From: Obelidium mucronatum
Taxonomy: Eukaryota > Chytridiomycota > Chytridiomycetes > Chytridiales > Chytriomycetaceae
Direction: 5' to 3'
Assembly (NCBI GenBank): GCA_025765595.1
Contig: JAIVFH010000093.1
Span: forward strand, 62,001-126,000
Length of the DNA stretch: 64,000 nt
Positions 23,470 to 33,590 of this stretch are shown piece by piece. Each line of letters begins with the position of its first letter. Positions within the stretch are counted from its first letter, which is position 1. The translations under genes and the position numbers were made by a program. The notes under the pieces were generated by a model. The model was not told the origin of the DNA. It was given only the letters and a program-made list of their open reading frames with translations, and ran no database searches.

Positions 23470-23811
23470 TCCCACCCCCCATTCGTTATAGACGCTATTT
23501 CTTTTAATGGCAAATAGAAGAAGATTTTAGTTAATAAATCCTAACATAAAACTGGGCCATCAAAAAGAGTTTTCTCAATTTTCGAAATTGGTTGTAAACA
23601 CCCAGTGCACTTTCTTCAAGAACGACAAGACGCAAAATTATTTTTTCACTCGAACGTCTACAGGCTGGTGGTGACACGTCACAGCTAATGAGAACGAGCA
23701 AGGGTTCGATCGCAGGACTCCGAAAGAATATAGAAGTCAGCAATAAGAATAAAGAAGACTACATTTTCAGTTAAAAGGCATCTGTTAACACAAGAAAAAA
23801 CAGTTTATATA
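23470..23811. other. Intergenic, nothing recognised
   Basis: About 340 bases between the 3' ends of receptor 1 and the homeodomain/PHD gene (convergent). A GGGTTCGATC stretch at about 23701 recalls a tRNA T-loop but no cloverleaf can be built around it. No repeat or inverted terminus of the adjacent transposon was identified. Confidence 0.4.
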
Positions 23812-25423
23812 TTACTGCAGTCTCTTGTTCTCTTTGCAGTTTGGGCAATATGACTTGTCCCCTAATTCAAAAGCACCACCGCAAAACCCATGTAAAAAGC
23901 CGTCACATCCATCGCATCTATCCTCAATCTCAGAATCTCCCATCTCACAATCCGGATTCATGCAATACCCCTGTTCTTCCCCATTGTCTTTATGCAAATC
24001 TTGCAATGAAGGCATTCCTGAATTCCAGTTCATCACTTCATCCTCCTCATCATCCTCTTCATTGCCTTCTTCCTCACTCTCGCTCATATTATCGGAATCA
24101 TAAGCTTGAACTCTGATACGCTCGAACCCAGACAATAGTTGATTTACAACTGTGAGGGACATTGCAGGCAAATCAAATTGTTCGGAATCGATACCAGCCG
24201 GAAGATCTAACAGCACAATTCTTCTTGATCGCAGGTGCTTGATTGGCAGTCGTGTGAAGCTTGTTTGGAGCTCTTGGTTGATTTTGGCTTTCAACTTTTG
24301 ACGGATCCAGAACTTCTTGTCCCCAAGGCTCTTTGGCACAACCTTAGAATTGCCTTGTGTAACTGCTTGGCCAAGAGCAACACGATCAGCAATGATGCCA
24401 CGAGCCTGGGTCGCTTTTGTCACAAAATCCATGGCTGGAAGGTTGTTGTAGATTCGAACCAATTCCCGAGACGCTGGACCTGCGCAAGCAATATGAGCAA
24501 ACAAATTTTTGGAAGGAAATAGCGATACAAACCTGAAGTGTTCACAACAATGTTGTTGAAGTCGTCTTGTATAATTGTTGTGTTTAATCCCAAGGCTTCG
24601 TATCCATTAAGAGCCGATCGCAGGTGCCTGTTTGAAACATCCAGAATCAAAGCACGGTTTTCGTTGATTGATGCAGAAGGCATCTTCACAAGATCTTCGA
24701 TCGACTTGGTGCTGATTTCGAACGCTTGTTCCGCCTCTTTCCAACGAGTGGCATCAGCCCTGATTGCAGCGATTTCCTGATTGTAAAGCGCCCTGTTGTG
24801 AGCTGAGTTTTCGCGGGTGTTCTTCTTGAAGGCTTTTGGGTTGCGTTCTATTCATATGCATGAGTCTATTGGGTCATGAAAAATAGGTATTACTTTTGAT
24901 TGCTCGAGCCGCCAATTGATACAGCACATTATCCATTGAGAGCTTTTTTTTTCCATGGAAGGATCTTCTTAACGCTTGTTGGTTGAACATTGAGAGTTCT
25001 GGTAAGATCTCTGGCAACGATGGGGTGTTCAGGCTTGTATTGTTACGCGCATTTTCGCCAGTCGACTGCTGTGATGCATTAATATTTTTAGTTCCTGTAT
25101 GTTCAGTTGCAACCCCAGTCAATGTTGATGAGCTTGAACTGGAGTTTGAAGGTGTCAAAACAGTTGCTGAGACCGCTTTCTTTGACTTCAAGGTCTCTCG
25201 CTGAAACCAGTTGTATATTTTCCTTCGATCTTGAGCACATGCAATTGCAAGGTTATCCAATTCACTGCCATGAGTTTTTATGGATCCACGCACACCCGCT
25301 TTGAAGGCCTCTTCCAACAGCCGTCGTTGTTCTGGAGTCGGATGCCACTAAAATTAAAGACTATTTGCTCAGCACATTGAAACACAGTGTGCTGGTGTCG
25401 GGACTCACTGCTGTTGGTGACAT
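23812..25423 (-). CDS. Homeodomain-like plus PHD-finger protein next to KDZ transposase
   Basis: Four exons: 25409-25423, 24894-25347, 24533-24847, 23812-24479 (sum 1452; 483 residues). N-terminus MSPTAWHPTPEQRRLLEEAF followed by AIACAQDRRKIYNWFQRET is homeodomain-like (EQ..LEEAF in helix 1, the IYNWFQR recognition-helix core). A Ser/Thr linker and a helical middle region follow, then an acidic stretch (SESEEEGNEEDDEEDE). The C-terminus is a PHD/zinc finger: GYCMNPDCEMGDS, DRCDGCDGFLHGFCGG, SYCPNC. It starts 35 bp after the stop of the KDZ transposase on the same strand, so it may be a second gene of that element (inference). DNA binding plus chromatin reading would suit target choice or host regulation. 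Confidence 0.6.
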
Positions 25424-25457
25424 TTAAAATTTACTAATCAAGTTGTTCGGACATCTG

Positions 25458-28340
25458 TTATTCAAACTGTTTACAGACACCAGCTGCCACACGCAGCTTT
25501 TTGAAAATTTCGACATGTGTTCCAGCTTCCCAAGCTTTCTCCACTTCATCCAGTTTCTTCAACACAGTTTCATGGGTACTTGTCAACTTCAGTAAGATCT
25601 CCTTCGCTTCATTTAACATAGAATCTTCAGCACGTTCTCCCTTCTGCATGATTCGAAAAGCTGTTGGTTCAAACCATTCAGGCATATCTTCTGCATTCCC
25701 ACACATCTCCCTGGTACGCATCCAAAAGGTCTGTTTCCGTTCCATAAAATAGCCAATCATTGCTTCCAAATCCATTTTGATCCAAAAGAGATCCTCAACG
25801 TTTTTCCACGATGCAATTGATGCATTAACGCGAGCATCCTCAACAGAAATCTTAGAAAACACGTCTTTGAAGGTCAAAAGCCCAGAACCCTCAGATGAAA
25901 TCAAGCTTGCTTCAGTATCTTCAAAGTTGTCACCTTCAGAGCCAGAGTCGCTGTCACTTTGCTGTAGGTTTGCATCCACCAACTCGGTTGTATCAGGAAC
26001 TTCAAATTGCAAAACGTCATTATGCATGCCAATTAATACTTTGAGTTTTTCTGTGTCTGCTTTGTTGGCTCGGCGCAGTGAACTCACAATTGATGTTCCG
26101 CCAGCCCCCTTTTTACGATGGATCAACTTGTCTCGTAAGCGAATTGAACGTGCAATATCGATAGCCGAGTTGAGCAAGGCCTCATGCCTGCTATTTTTTG
26201 AATCTTGCGAGCTGGGCGCACTTGTCTGGTTTGTGGATTTAGAAAGCAGGATCCGCTTTCGACGGTCTTCAAAGTTGGACTGGAGGACAGACTCGTACAA
26301 CTCCACAGGAATGTTGTTACTGATTTCAGCAAGGAGGTTCTCAAGCTGTTTTAGAATGTTGGGAAGCAGCAATTCCAAACGGTCTTGATTCTTTGCATCA
26401 AACATGTTCAGCAAGCTATCTTTTCGATGTCCAGCAGTCTCATACATTGTTGGTGATATAAATTTGATGACTGTGGACCAACCTCGCTCGTGAGTCTCCC
26501 CACCAAAGGTTCCAGAGCCCATTCCGGCTTGTGTTCCATACAGCAGCTGACAACGAAGTCCATGACAGAAAGCATGCAGAACCGGAAGATTTCCCAAGTC
26601 TGCCTTGTGTTCCAATGTTGGGTGGCTCTCTTGATGCACGTCTTGACGGCAATAGATATCATAGAATACTGAGAGTAGCCGATGCTTCCTTGAATCCTTG
26701 AGAAACGCAATTGCAGAGTCAATATACTGTAGTTTCTCCCCTTTTACCATATCTGAATTGTTGGTTAGCAACAAGACGTTTATAGGAGAGTACAAGTGGC
26801 TACCCCATGCAAAGAGAGCAAACTGATGAGAGCAGTACCCAGCACAAATTCCATTCACAGAGCACCTGGGATCTCCATCGGTATCCTTTTCCGCATGAAA
26901 AGACGAGTCGCATGTGTCTGAGATAACAACTGTTGGTCCCTTTCTTCCAGCTTGGGTTTTTGCTTCTTGGACAACATCCGTCACCAAAGGTGGCCAAAAT
27001 GAATTGGGTTCCAGCACAGACTTGCTTGAATCGGAACCTCCACCTTTTCTCTCTGAAATTTTGCGCGCAGAGGCAAGGCCGTCATACATCTGGATGAGAG
27101 TGAGTACATCTGACCATTTAAAAAAAAAACTAACCAAGCGGAAAGGTGCTTTGCAATCAGAAGCGCCAATGCAAGGACATTCAGTGAATCCAACGCCAAA
27201 GACGTTCACAATACTCTTTGTTAGGCGACAGTGTCGGAGTAGGAGCTGTTGATTCTCAAATTCCCGCAAGGCACGTGCAAAGGGTCTGTACAGCTTCCGA
27301 TACAATGTACTACTGCTATTTGGATGCTGCCGTAATAAAAGCGCCTTGAATACCGAATGATACGATGAGCCACCAATGTGATGTTTGGCAGACAAGGCAG
27401 AAACCATCAAATCAAACCGGAATGCATAATCTGTTGTGCTCAACAAAGATTAAAAAATAGCGAAATAATTAAATATAGTACCTGGTCTTGTGGGTGAGCC
27501 CGGAAAGAAGCCGATCCAGGCAAGGGTTTCAGCAGAGGAGTGGACTTCACAGTTGGCAACCATGACTCTCTCATTCCAATTGGATGAATACAAATGAACT
27601 TGATGTTTTCCAATCGATTCATTACTGCAACAGGCAAGATGTTTTTGACCTGATTGTTGAAGTACACCCCCGTCTCGATCAACAACCTTCAGTTTGTTAA
27701 ATGTTGCCTCTCTTCCAAAACAAACATCACTAACCTTGTGACATAAAATACCGGAATGACTCAAATGCGCATGTGCACATGATTCGCAGAGATAGGTAGG
27801 GATTCCAACATCTTTGCATGTAACACAGCTGTGTGTTGCATCGGCTGTGGAGTGTGCCCCGCACTTGGATCCTTCAGGCACACTCTCCTCTGTTTCGATT
27901 GCAACAATATGCAGAAGTTTCCAACGTACTTGTTCCCAAGCGTTGAATTGTTCCTCTTCTCTCTGGGCGTGTGTTTTACGGTGGTGGTAATCAAAGGTAT
28001 TCAGATTTGATCTCAAGTCATAGTGCCAGTCTCCACCCATATCATAGTCCTCATATTGACCTTCTTCGCTTTCTTCATTGTATTTTGTTTCTGTAATGTC
28101 TTCTTGTGGGGGCTTTCTCCTTTTCCGCTGAAACTTGGTTTGAAGTGGCACTGACGGTGCAATGCTCGCTGCTTTCTCACGATCAAGAGCGTAAATCGAT
28201 TCAAGATCGCTCAAAGAGGGGGCACCGATAACTGGCGCGACTGCTGGCGTTTCTGGTGTTGAGGGAGGCTGTGACTCGGTGACGGACAGACGGCTTCCTC
28301 CTGACTTCTTCAATCTGGGCTTTCGTTGAGGGCCATTCAT
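25458..28340 (-). CDS. KDZ (Kyakuja-Dileera-Zisupton) transposase
   Basis: Exons 27482-28340 and 25458-27430 (intron 27431-27481; sum 2832; 943 residues). N-terminus is basic and polar, then a CxC-type zinc cluster near residues 165-220 (KCGAHSTADATHSCVTCKD, CESCAHAHLSHSGILC). The core has PTVVISDTCDSSFHAEKD, INGICAGYCSHQFALFAWG-like sequence (NGICAGYCSHQ), SVFYDIYCRQD, LPVLHAFCHGLRCQLLYG and TFGGETHERGWSTVIKF, the motifs of KDZ transposases including acidic catalytic candidates and the ExxERGW block. The C-terminus is helical. A 45-51 bp in-frame segment near 27080-27130 with GT and AG borders may be another intron. The frame is open, so the element could be active. Inverted termini and target duplications were not found by eye. 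Confidence 0.82.
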
Positions 28341-28542
28341 TTTATTCTAAAATTGGAATTGTCGCTCTGGAAGCTGTATTGTGTTGTTTATGGTGCTGAT
28401 CTATGATTGGTCTTACGAGGCTGTACACATTTGAATGAAAAAATATTTTTGATGGTAGCCATTGAAAAAGTGAGAGAATGGTCTGGTTGTAAAAACTCAA
28501 ATCATCTCCAAAAAAAAAAACAGAGAGACAACCTCTGACAAA

Positions 28543-29531
28543 ATGCCAACGGCTTCGAGCAACGACAGTTACATGACTGTTTCGACCGTAGCAACTGCCG
28601 CAACAGTTATCACTTCAGCAGATCCAATGTTCTTTCCCACGTACGCAATGTACGTCCCGACATATCTCTTGGGATCCATCATCAACTCGATTGTCCTCAT
28701 TGCATTGATACGAAACAAAGCCTCACTGCTGAATACTCAACAAAACAAACTGGTGGCTACTCTTGTCGCAATATACCTCTTCTGGAGTCTATCTTCGGCA
28801 GCGCGGCATTTAGCGCTTCTTTATTATGTACCGAATGACCTGTACAACCGGATAGCGGCAATGTTGAAGTCAATATCACTGTTGATGGTGTTTGTGTGTA
28901 ATGTTTTGTTGGCGATAGAGCGGGTGTTGGATAAAGGGAGTGGGAAATGGCATATCGTGGTTCTATGTTGGTTTATTGTTTCGGTGGCTATTGCTATGAC
29001 TGTGTTTTGTAATTCGGTGAGTTATATTATTTTTTCGTAACTTGTGCATATTACCTGATGTTTATTTTTTCGTATTCTTGACAGCCAACACCTGATAGAA
29101 TTCAACCTTTGCTTTTTACGTACCATCTCATTTGGTTATCTACAATGGCGGTGTCCTACCTATTGGCTGTAGTCAGCACCACCTCTCTCTATTTGTCAGC
29201 ATTCGTGAAATCACGGCGGAATCTTGTAAATGGCCTTGCCAGATCTACATCCTTGGAACATCTTGTATCGTCAATGTCCAAGAAGCACTTGAAGCGGTCT
29301 ATTCTCATGTCAATTAACTTGATTTTGTGGTATTCTCCGTTGCTTGTATACGAAATAATCGTTGCAGCAGCAAGAACTGGTGGCCCCGGAGATGATATAA
29401 ATCGTCTCGATTTGCTTTGGTTAAAGATTTTGGCTGGCGAGTTTGTTGTTTTGGATTGTTCAATCACACCTGCGTTGTTATTGTATCTGAATCCTGTCAT
29501 TGCGAAAGCGGTGTTTAAAATGATACAATAA
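28543..29531 (+). CDS. Rhodopsin-like 7TM receptor 2
   Basis: Exons 28543-29016 and 29085-29531 (intron 29017-29084; sum 921; 306 residues). Ser/Thr-rich N-terminus; TM1 YLLGSIINSIVLIALIRN; TM2 ATLVAIYLFWSLSSA; TM3 ISLLMVFVCNVLLAIERV (ERV for DRY); TM5 around STMAVSYLLAVVSTTSLYLS; TM6 SILMSINLILWYSPLLV with the Pro kink; TM7 LDCSITPALLLYLNPVI with LNPVI in the NPxxY position. The tail after TM7 is very short (AKAVFKMIQ). Single intron after TM4, shared with its paralogues. Ligand unknown. Confidence 0.78.
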
Positions 29532-29612
29532 TAGATAGATAGATATAACTTAAATTAAATCAAAGATGATTTATTTGCTTTTTAACTAAATTTTTAAGAA
29601 TATTGGGTAAAT

Positions 29613-30843
29613 TTATTCCATCTTCCTCTTACCTATGCCCTCACTCGCTAAAAAGCTCAAATAATTGAATTCACTTCGACCATTTTCCCTCCATTGCTCC
29701 TTGGTCCATTCAGTCTTCGAATCCAAACAAAATTGAAAGTCTTCCACATTTTCCACCCACAATTTCGTTACCCACACAAGCTCCGATAATCTTTGAGAGT
29801 CAGGTTTTAGTCGTGGACTATAGACTTCCGAGAGCCAAGAGTTGTAAAATTCAATAAAAATCTCGACAGCGAATCGATTGGTTTCAGTGTTTGACATGTC
29901 AGATTCCAACTTGAACGCCAGCAAGATTCCTGGAATATCCCCGTTTATGCCATCAAGCAAGCTGTGGAAGTCTCCAGAAAGGACGATGATGTTGTTTTCA
30001 TTCTCTTTGTACCTTTCAAACTCTCCTTTACAACGCGTTTTGTCAAGCAAATGACACTTGTCGGGTCGGTAAAATGTCTGGCTGAAGCCGGTTTCCCCTT
30101 CGATTCGCTGAAACGCAAATAGATGGGTGTTGATATCAACTATAGAATGATCATTAAGTCGAGCTAGATAGGTTTGAGTCGATACGTCAGTGTCAGAAGG
30201 AGTGTAGTGGTTGAAGTAGACCCTTTGAAGTTGCGTATCTGATTGGGTTTTGAAGCGTACCAGATCCATTGATTCAACCGACAACGACAATTTAGAATTC
30301 AGCTGGTGACTAAATCCGTCCAAATACTTGTGGAGAGCCGTTTCGAAATCATAACAGTACTGTTTTGATATGAAAACCAAATCAACCAGAAGACGTTTGC
30401 GCTTATCGTAACGGATCGAAGACTGCTGCTTCAAGATAACGTCGTAAAATGCGACGTTTTCGAAGGCGATGAGATACAAGGTTTGACGAACCCCGATTGT
30501 TGTTGCGGCACCGACAATGACAATGGAACACTTCCACAGATTCAAATCATCATCCATACCATCTAGTTAAAGAATGAGAAAGCGATTCAGAAGTGGAGCA
30601 CTTACGTTTCACCGACTGTGGTAAGGGGAGGGCGAGTTTCGCAGGCAGCGCTTGATTGACAGCCAGGGAATCTGCTCTTTTTTCTCCAAGTCCGTCCGAA
30701 TGCGGCTCGATCTCCATAGGCTGTTTGTCTTTGGACTGGCAACAGAAGACTTGGTTGGGGTTCAAAGAAGTGGCCATTTGGGGGTAATAAACAATTGACA
30801 AAGGAAGGCGCTGTTTCAGAGTACTTGCCAAACGTTGTGGCAT
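29613..30843 (-). CDS. HNH-endonuclease-like protein
   Basis: Exons 30606-30843 and 29613-30562 (intron 30563-30605; sum 1188; 395 residues from ATG 30843, with ATG 30777 as alternative). The middle holds an HNH-type pattern: KCHLLDKTRCKGEFERYKEN (first His), NENNIIVLSGDFHSLLDGI (Asn and last His), followed by an Ile/Leu-rich strand. This order resembles the HNH_2 type of fungal proteins. The N-terminal ~75 residues are polar with KRKCST-like sequence only in the intron, so no clear NLS. It lies on the opposite strand between receptor genes 2 and 3. A host or mobile-element nuclease, or a CRN-type effector toxin domain, are possible. Confidence 0.45.
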
Positions 30844-30950
30844 TAATCAACTTGAACGTCATTGCCTGGCGACCAAGGGTGTAGTTTCATACTCTTGCTG
30901 GCCACAAGCCCTTCGCAAAAAATTCGAACAACGAACACTACAGTAGATAG

Positions 30951-32034
30951 ATGGTGGATTTCTTCACGCCTGCTACCTCCATCGACAAGGGAGACTACTC
31001 CATCAACACCGATGTTTTGCTGATTCCATACTGTCTGCTTACGTTCTTGTTGTAAGCGCCTTTTGGAGTTTGGTAATTGGAGGCACTCTTTAACGCACCT
31101 CAATCTTCAAGCAATGGCGCTGTATCGCTCGCTGTGTACCGATTTCGAAAGCAAATCATCACTACGACTCTCGACGTCGTCATGGCACTGCTAGTCTATC
31201 TGTTTCTGTATTGGTCAATCTCCAACCTGATCCTGCGGATCATTTGTCTCACCCAAGATCCAAAGTCGGCCACATTTGCAATCATGGCAACGATTATCGC
31301 TTGCAACAACTCGCTCACAACTTTGGCGGTTTTCGGAACTAATTTGGTGATGGCAATGGAGCGGGCCTTCAGAGTGTACCAGAAACCGATTGAAGATACC
31401 CGCAAGTGGTATATATTGATTGCAGTGGTTGTATTGATGGCCTGCTGTACTATGATTGCCATCTTTTCCACTTCGGTGAGTACAAAAATGCTTTCAAGCG
31501 ATGGGCTTGTATGTTCAAACATTTGAAAATCTCTCTCTTCTGCAGCTGAGCTCTGATGGCTTTACACCCGATCGCGGACTACAAGCTTTGCTTTGGTTCA
31601 TCGTTACTCTTGTTGTTATTGGGTCAATGTATATTGGGATCATTGTGGCGTATATCGCAACCTATGTGCAATCGAAGAAACTGATTCGAAAAACGTTAAC
31701 CAATCCTCAGCATGAAGAAGTTCGGGAGAGAATGGGTATATCTTGTTTTTCTTCTTGTTAGCCTTCATCGCTCTATCGCTCTTAATGTCGTATACTTATT
31801 TTACGTGACTCAGAACGATCTATATTCAAAAGTTGCACCATTATGGTGGCCACCACGCTAATCTGCTACACGCCTATCATTGTCTTTCTCTTGGTAAAAA
31901 AGTTTATAGAGGGTGGTTCCCATCTGGTTGTACTCAAACAGGTGTTTAATGTCCTCGTAACAATGGACGCAATAGCGTGTCCGTTACTGGTTATATATTT
32001 TAACCACAAAATTAGAGACTGCCTTTTCATGTGA
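30951..32034 (+). CDS. Rhodopsin-like 7TM receptor 3
   Basis: Four exons: 30951-31051, 31112-31475, 31546-31735, 31814-32034 (sum 876; 291 residues). The first intron 31052-31111 (GTAAGC...TCAAG) falls within TM1; joining gives VLLIPYCLLTFLFNGAVSLA, which aligns with TM1 of receptor 2. TM3 end NLVMAMERAFRVY (ERA for DRY); TM5 IVTLVVIGSMYIGIIVAYI; TM6 SCTIMVATTLICYTPIIVFL; TM7 AIACPLLVIYFNHKIRDCLF (FNHKI for NPxxY). It has almost no C-terminal tail. Same intron positions after TM4 and before TM6 as receptor 1. Confidence 0.77.
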
Positions 32035-32231
32035 ATATTTTAAAAACTCAAAATAAAGTTTTTGTAGATAGTTATTCCTGAGATATTATTATTATTACAA
32101 CAGAAAAGAGACACGCCATGAGACTCCCCAATAGAGTCTGAAGTTATCTAGCAAGTTCTTCGGTCTTGGTAAATATTTACACTGTTATTTAATTGTCGAA
32201 GCAATTTCCCAAATCAGCCAAAAAAGTAGAG

Positions 32232-33290
32232 ATGGATCATAACATGGCGATGGACGTCCACGACATGATGATGATGATGCCCATGGAGGATCCAAACCAA
32301 CTCTGGCTAGTTCCTTGTTACTCTGTAGCGCTTATTGGGAACAGTATCCTTGCCGTATCCATGCTTCGTTTCAAGTCCGCTGTGCTCACATCATCTCTAT
32401 CGACCCTCCTCTTTGCCTTGGTTGTCTTCTTTATCATCTGGTCCATAGTCAATATCGCTGTTGGCTCCACTATTATTGCCATCAGCAACACGGATTTGAT
32501 GATGAGGATTTCGGCGGCAGTGAATTCAATTGGATCTGTCCTGGTTTTTGGATTCAACTTTGTCATTGCTCTCGAGAGATACCTGATAGTCCGACAATTT
32601 GGAAGTGTGTCGAGACGAGGGTTTATTGTCTTCGCAGTCTATATCGCTGCGTTGGTTGGAGTCATGACTTGGGTGTTTGTAACCTCAGTTAAGAACCCTT
32701 TTTGGAAAATTGCTTGAATTCTTTTTTTGGCTGACGAATCATCATCTCAACCCTCGCAGCCGTCGTCGGACTGCTTCAAACCCGATTATAAATTGCAATT
32801 AGCTGTGTGGCTCACTGCAAATGTTCTCGCGTTCCCACCAATGTACATTGGAGTCATTGGATTCTACTTCATCACGTACCTGCACTCCAAAAGCCTTATT
32901 GATTCAGTCACCAAGGAAAATAATCCAAAGCAACAGAATTTGCGGGCTCAACTGTCGAAAACTGTGTTTCGAAGCTGTCTTGCCATGAGTGCGACTATGC
33001 TTCTGTTTTATACTCCTTTTGTGGTTCTGATGTTTGCGAGTGTATTTGTGCAGCAAGTTGAAGCGAATATGTCTGTGTGGATGACTGTTTGCAATGCGCT
33101 TGTGACTGTGGATAGTTTAGTGGCTCCAGCAGTGATTCTTTATTTCAACCCAATGTTGAGAAGAATGTTGGCAGATACTTTGTTTCGACGAAAGGCGGAT
33201 GCATTCGAGGACGATTCTATTGATGGATCTACATTACAGTATTCCGGAAGAGACGATGGTCGTGGGTTTCACGAATTGGATCGTTATTAG
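32232..33290 (+). CDS. Rhodopsin-like 7TM receptor 4
   Basis: Exons 32232-32687 and 32760-33290 (intron 32688-32759; sum 987; 328 residues). Met-rich N-terminus (MDHNMAMDVHDMMMMMPME); TM1 YSVALIGNSILAVSML; TM3 ends GFNFVIALERYLIV (ERY); TM6 SCLAMSATMLLFYTPFVVLM; TM7 VDSLVAPAVILYFNPMLRRM with FNPML in the NPxxY position. It has the longest tail of the four, acidic and Ser/Asp-rich (AFEDDSIDGSTLQYSGRDDG), possibly a phosphorylation site for desensitisation. The five consecutive Met near the start could bind metal, but this is speculative. Confidence 0.78.
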
Positions 33291-33590
33291 CGTTTTACCA
33301 AATTAGAAAAGCTTTTTTAATTACATTAGAAGTTACTTGTTAAGCAGTTAATATATTCTTCAAAAGATAAAAAAAAAAAAAAGCAGACAACACAACACAC
33401 ACACACTTAAACAAAACAATAATCTAATAACAGCCTTTACCCATTGACCATTCTCTCTTTTTAACCAAATTCCTTTTTTTTCTCTTCCTTTTTTTTCCAA
33501 CAATTCCTTTCCGTTTCCCCCTATTTTTTTTCCCAAGTGCACGCCTAGGAGTTATTATTATTACAAAACGAGGGAATCCCCCCCCCTTTA
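33291..33590. other. Intergenic between convergent genes
   Basis: About 300 bases of homopolymer-rich DNA (A13 at about 33368, several T8-9 runs, C8 at about 33578) between the stop of receptor 4 and the minus-strand gene. Probably 3' UTRs only. Confidence 0.5.

Noticed and set aside
23690..23720. tRNA candidate at GGGTTCGATC
   Set aside because: No acceptor stem or anticodon arm can be paired with it; no other tRNA or rRNA seen in the window.
31052..31111. Receptor 3 as a pseudogene with a stop in TM1
   Set aside because: A 60 bp GT-AG intron removes the stop, and the joined TM1 aligns with its paralogues.
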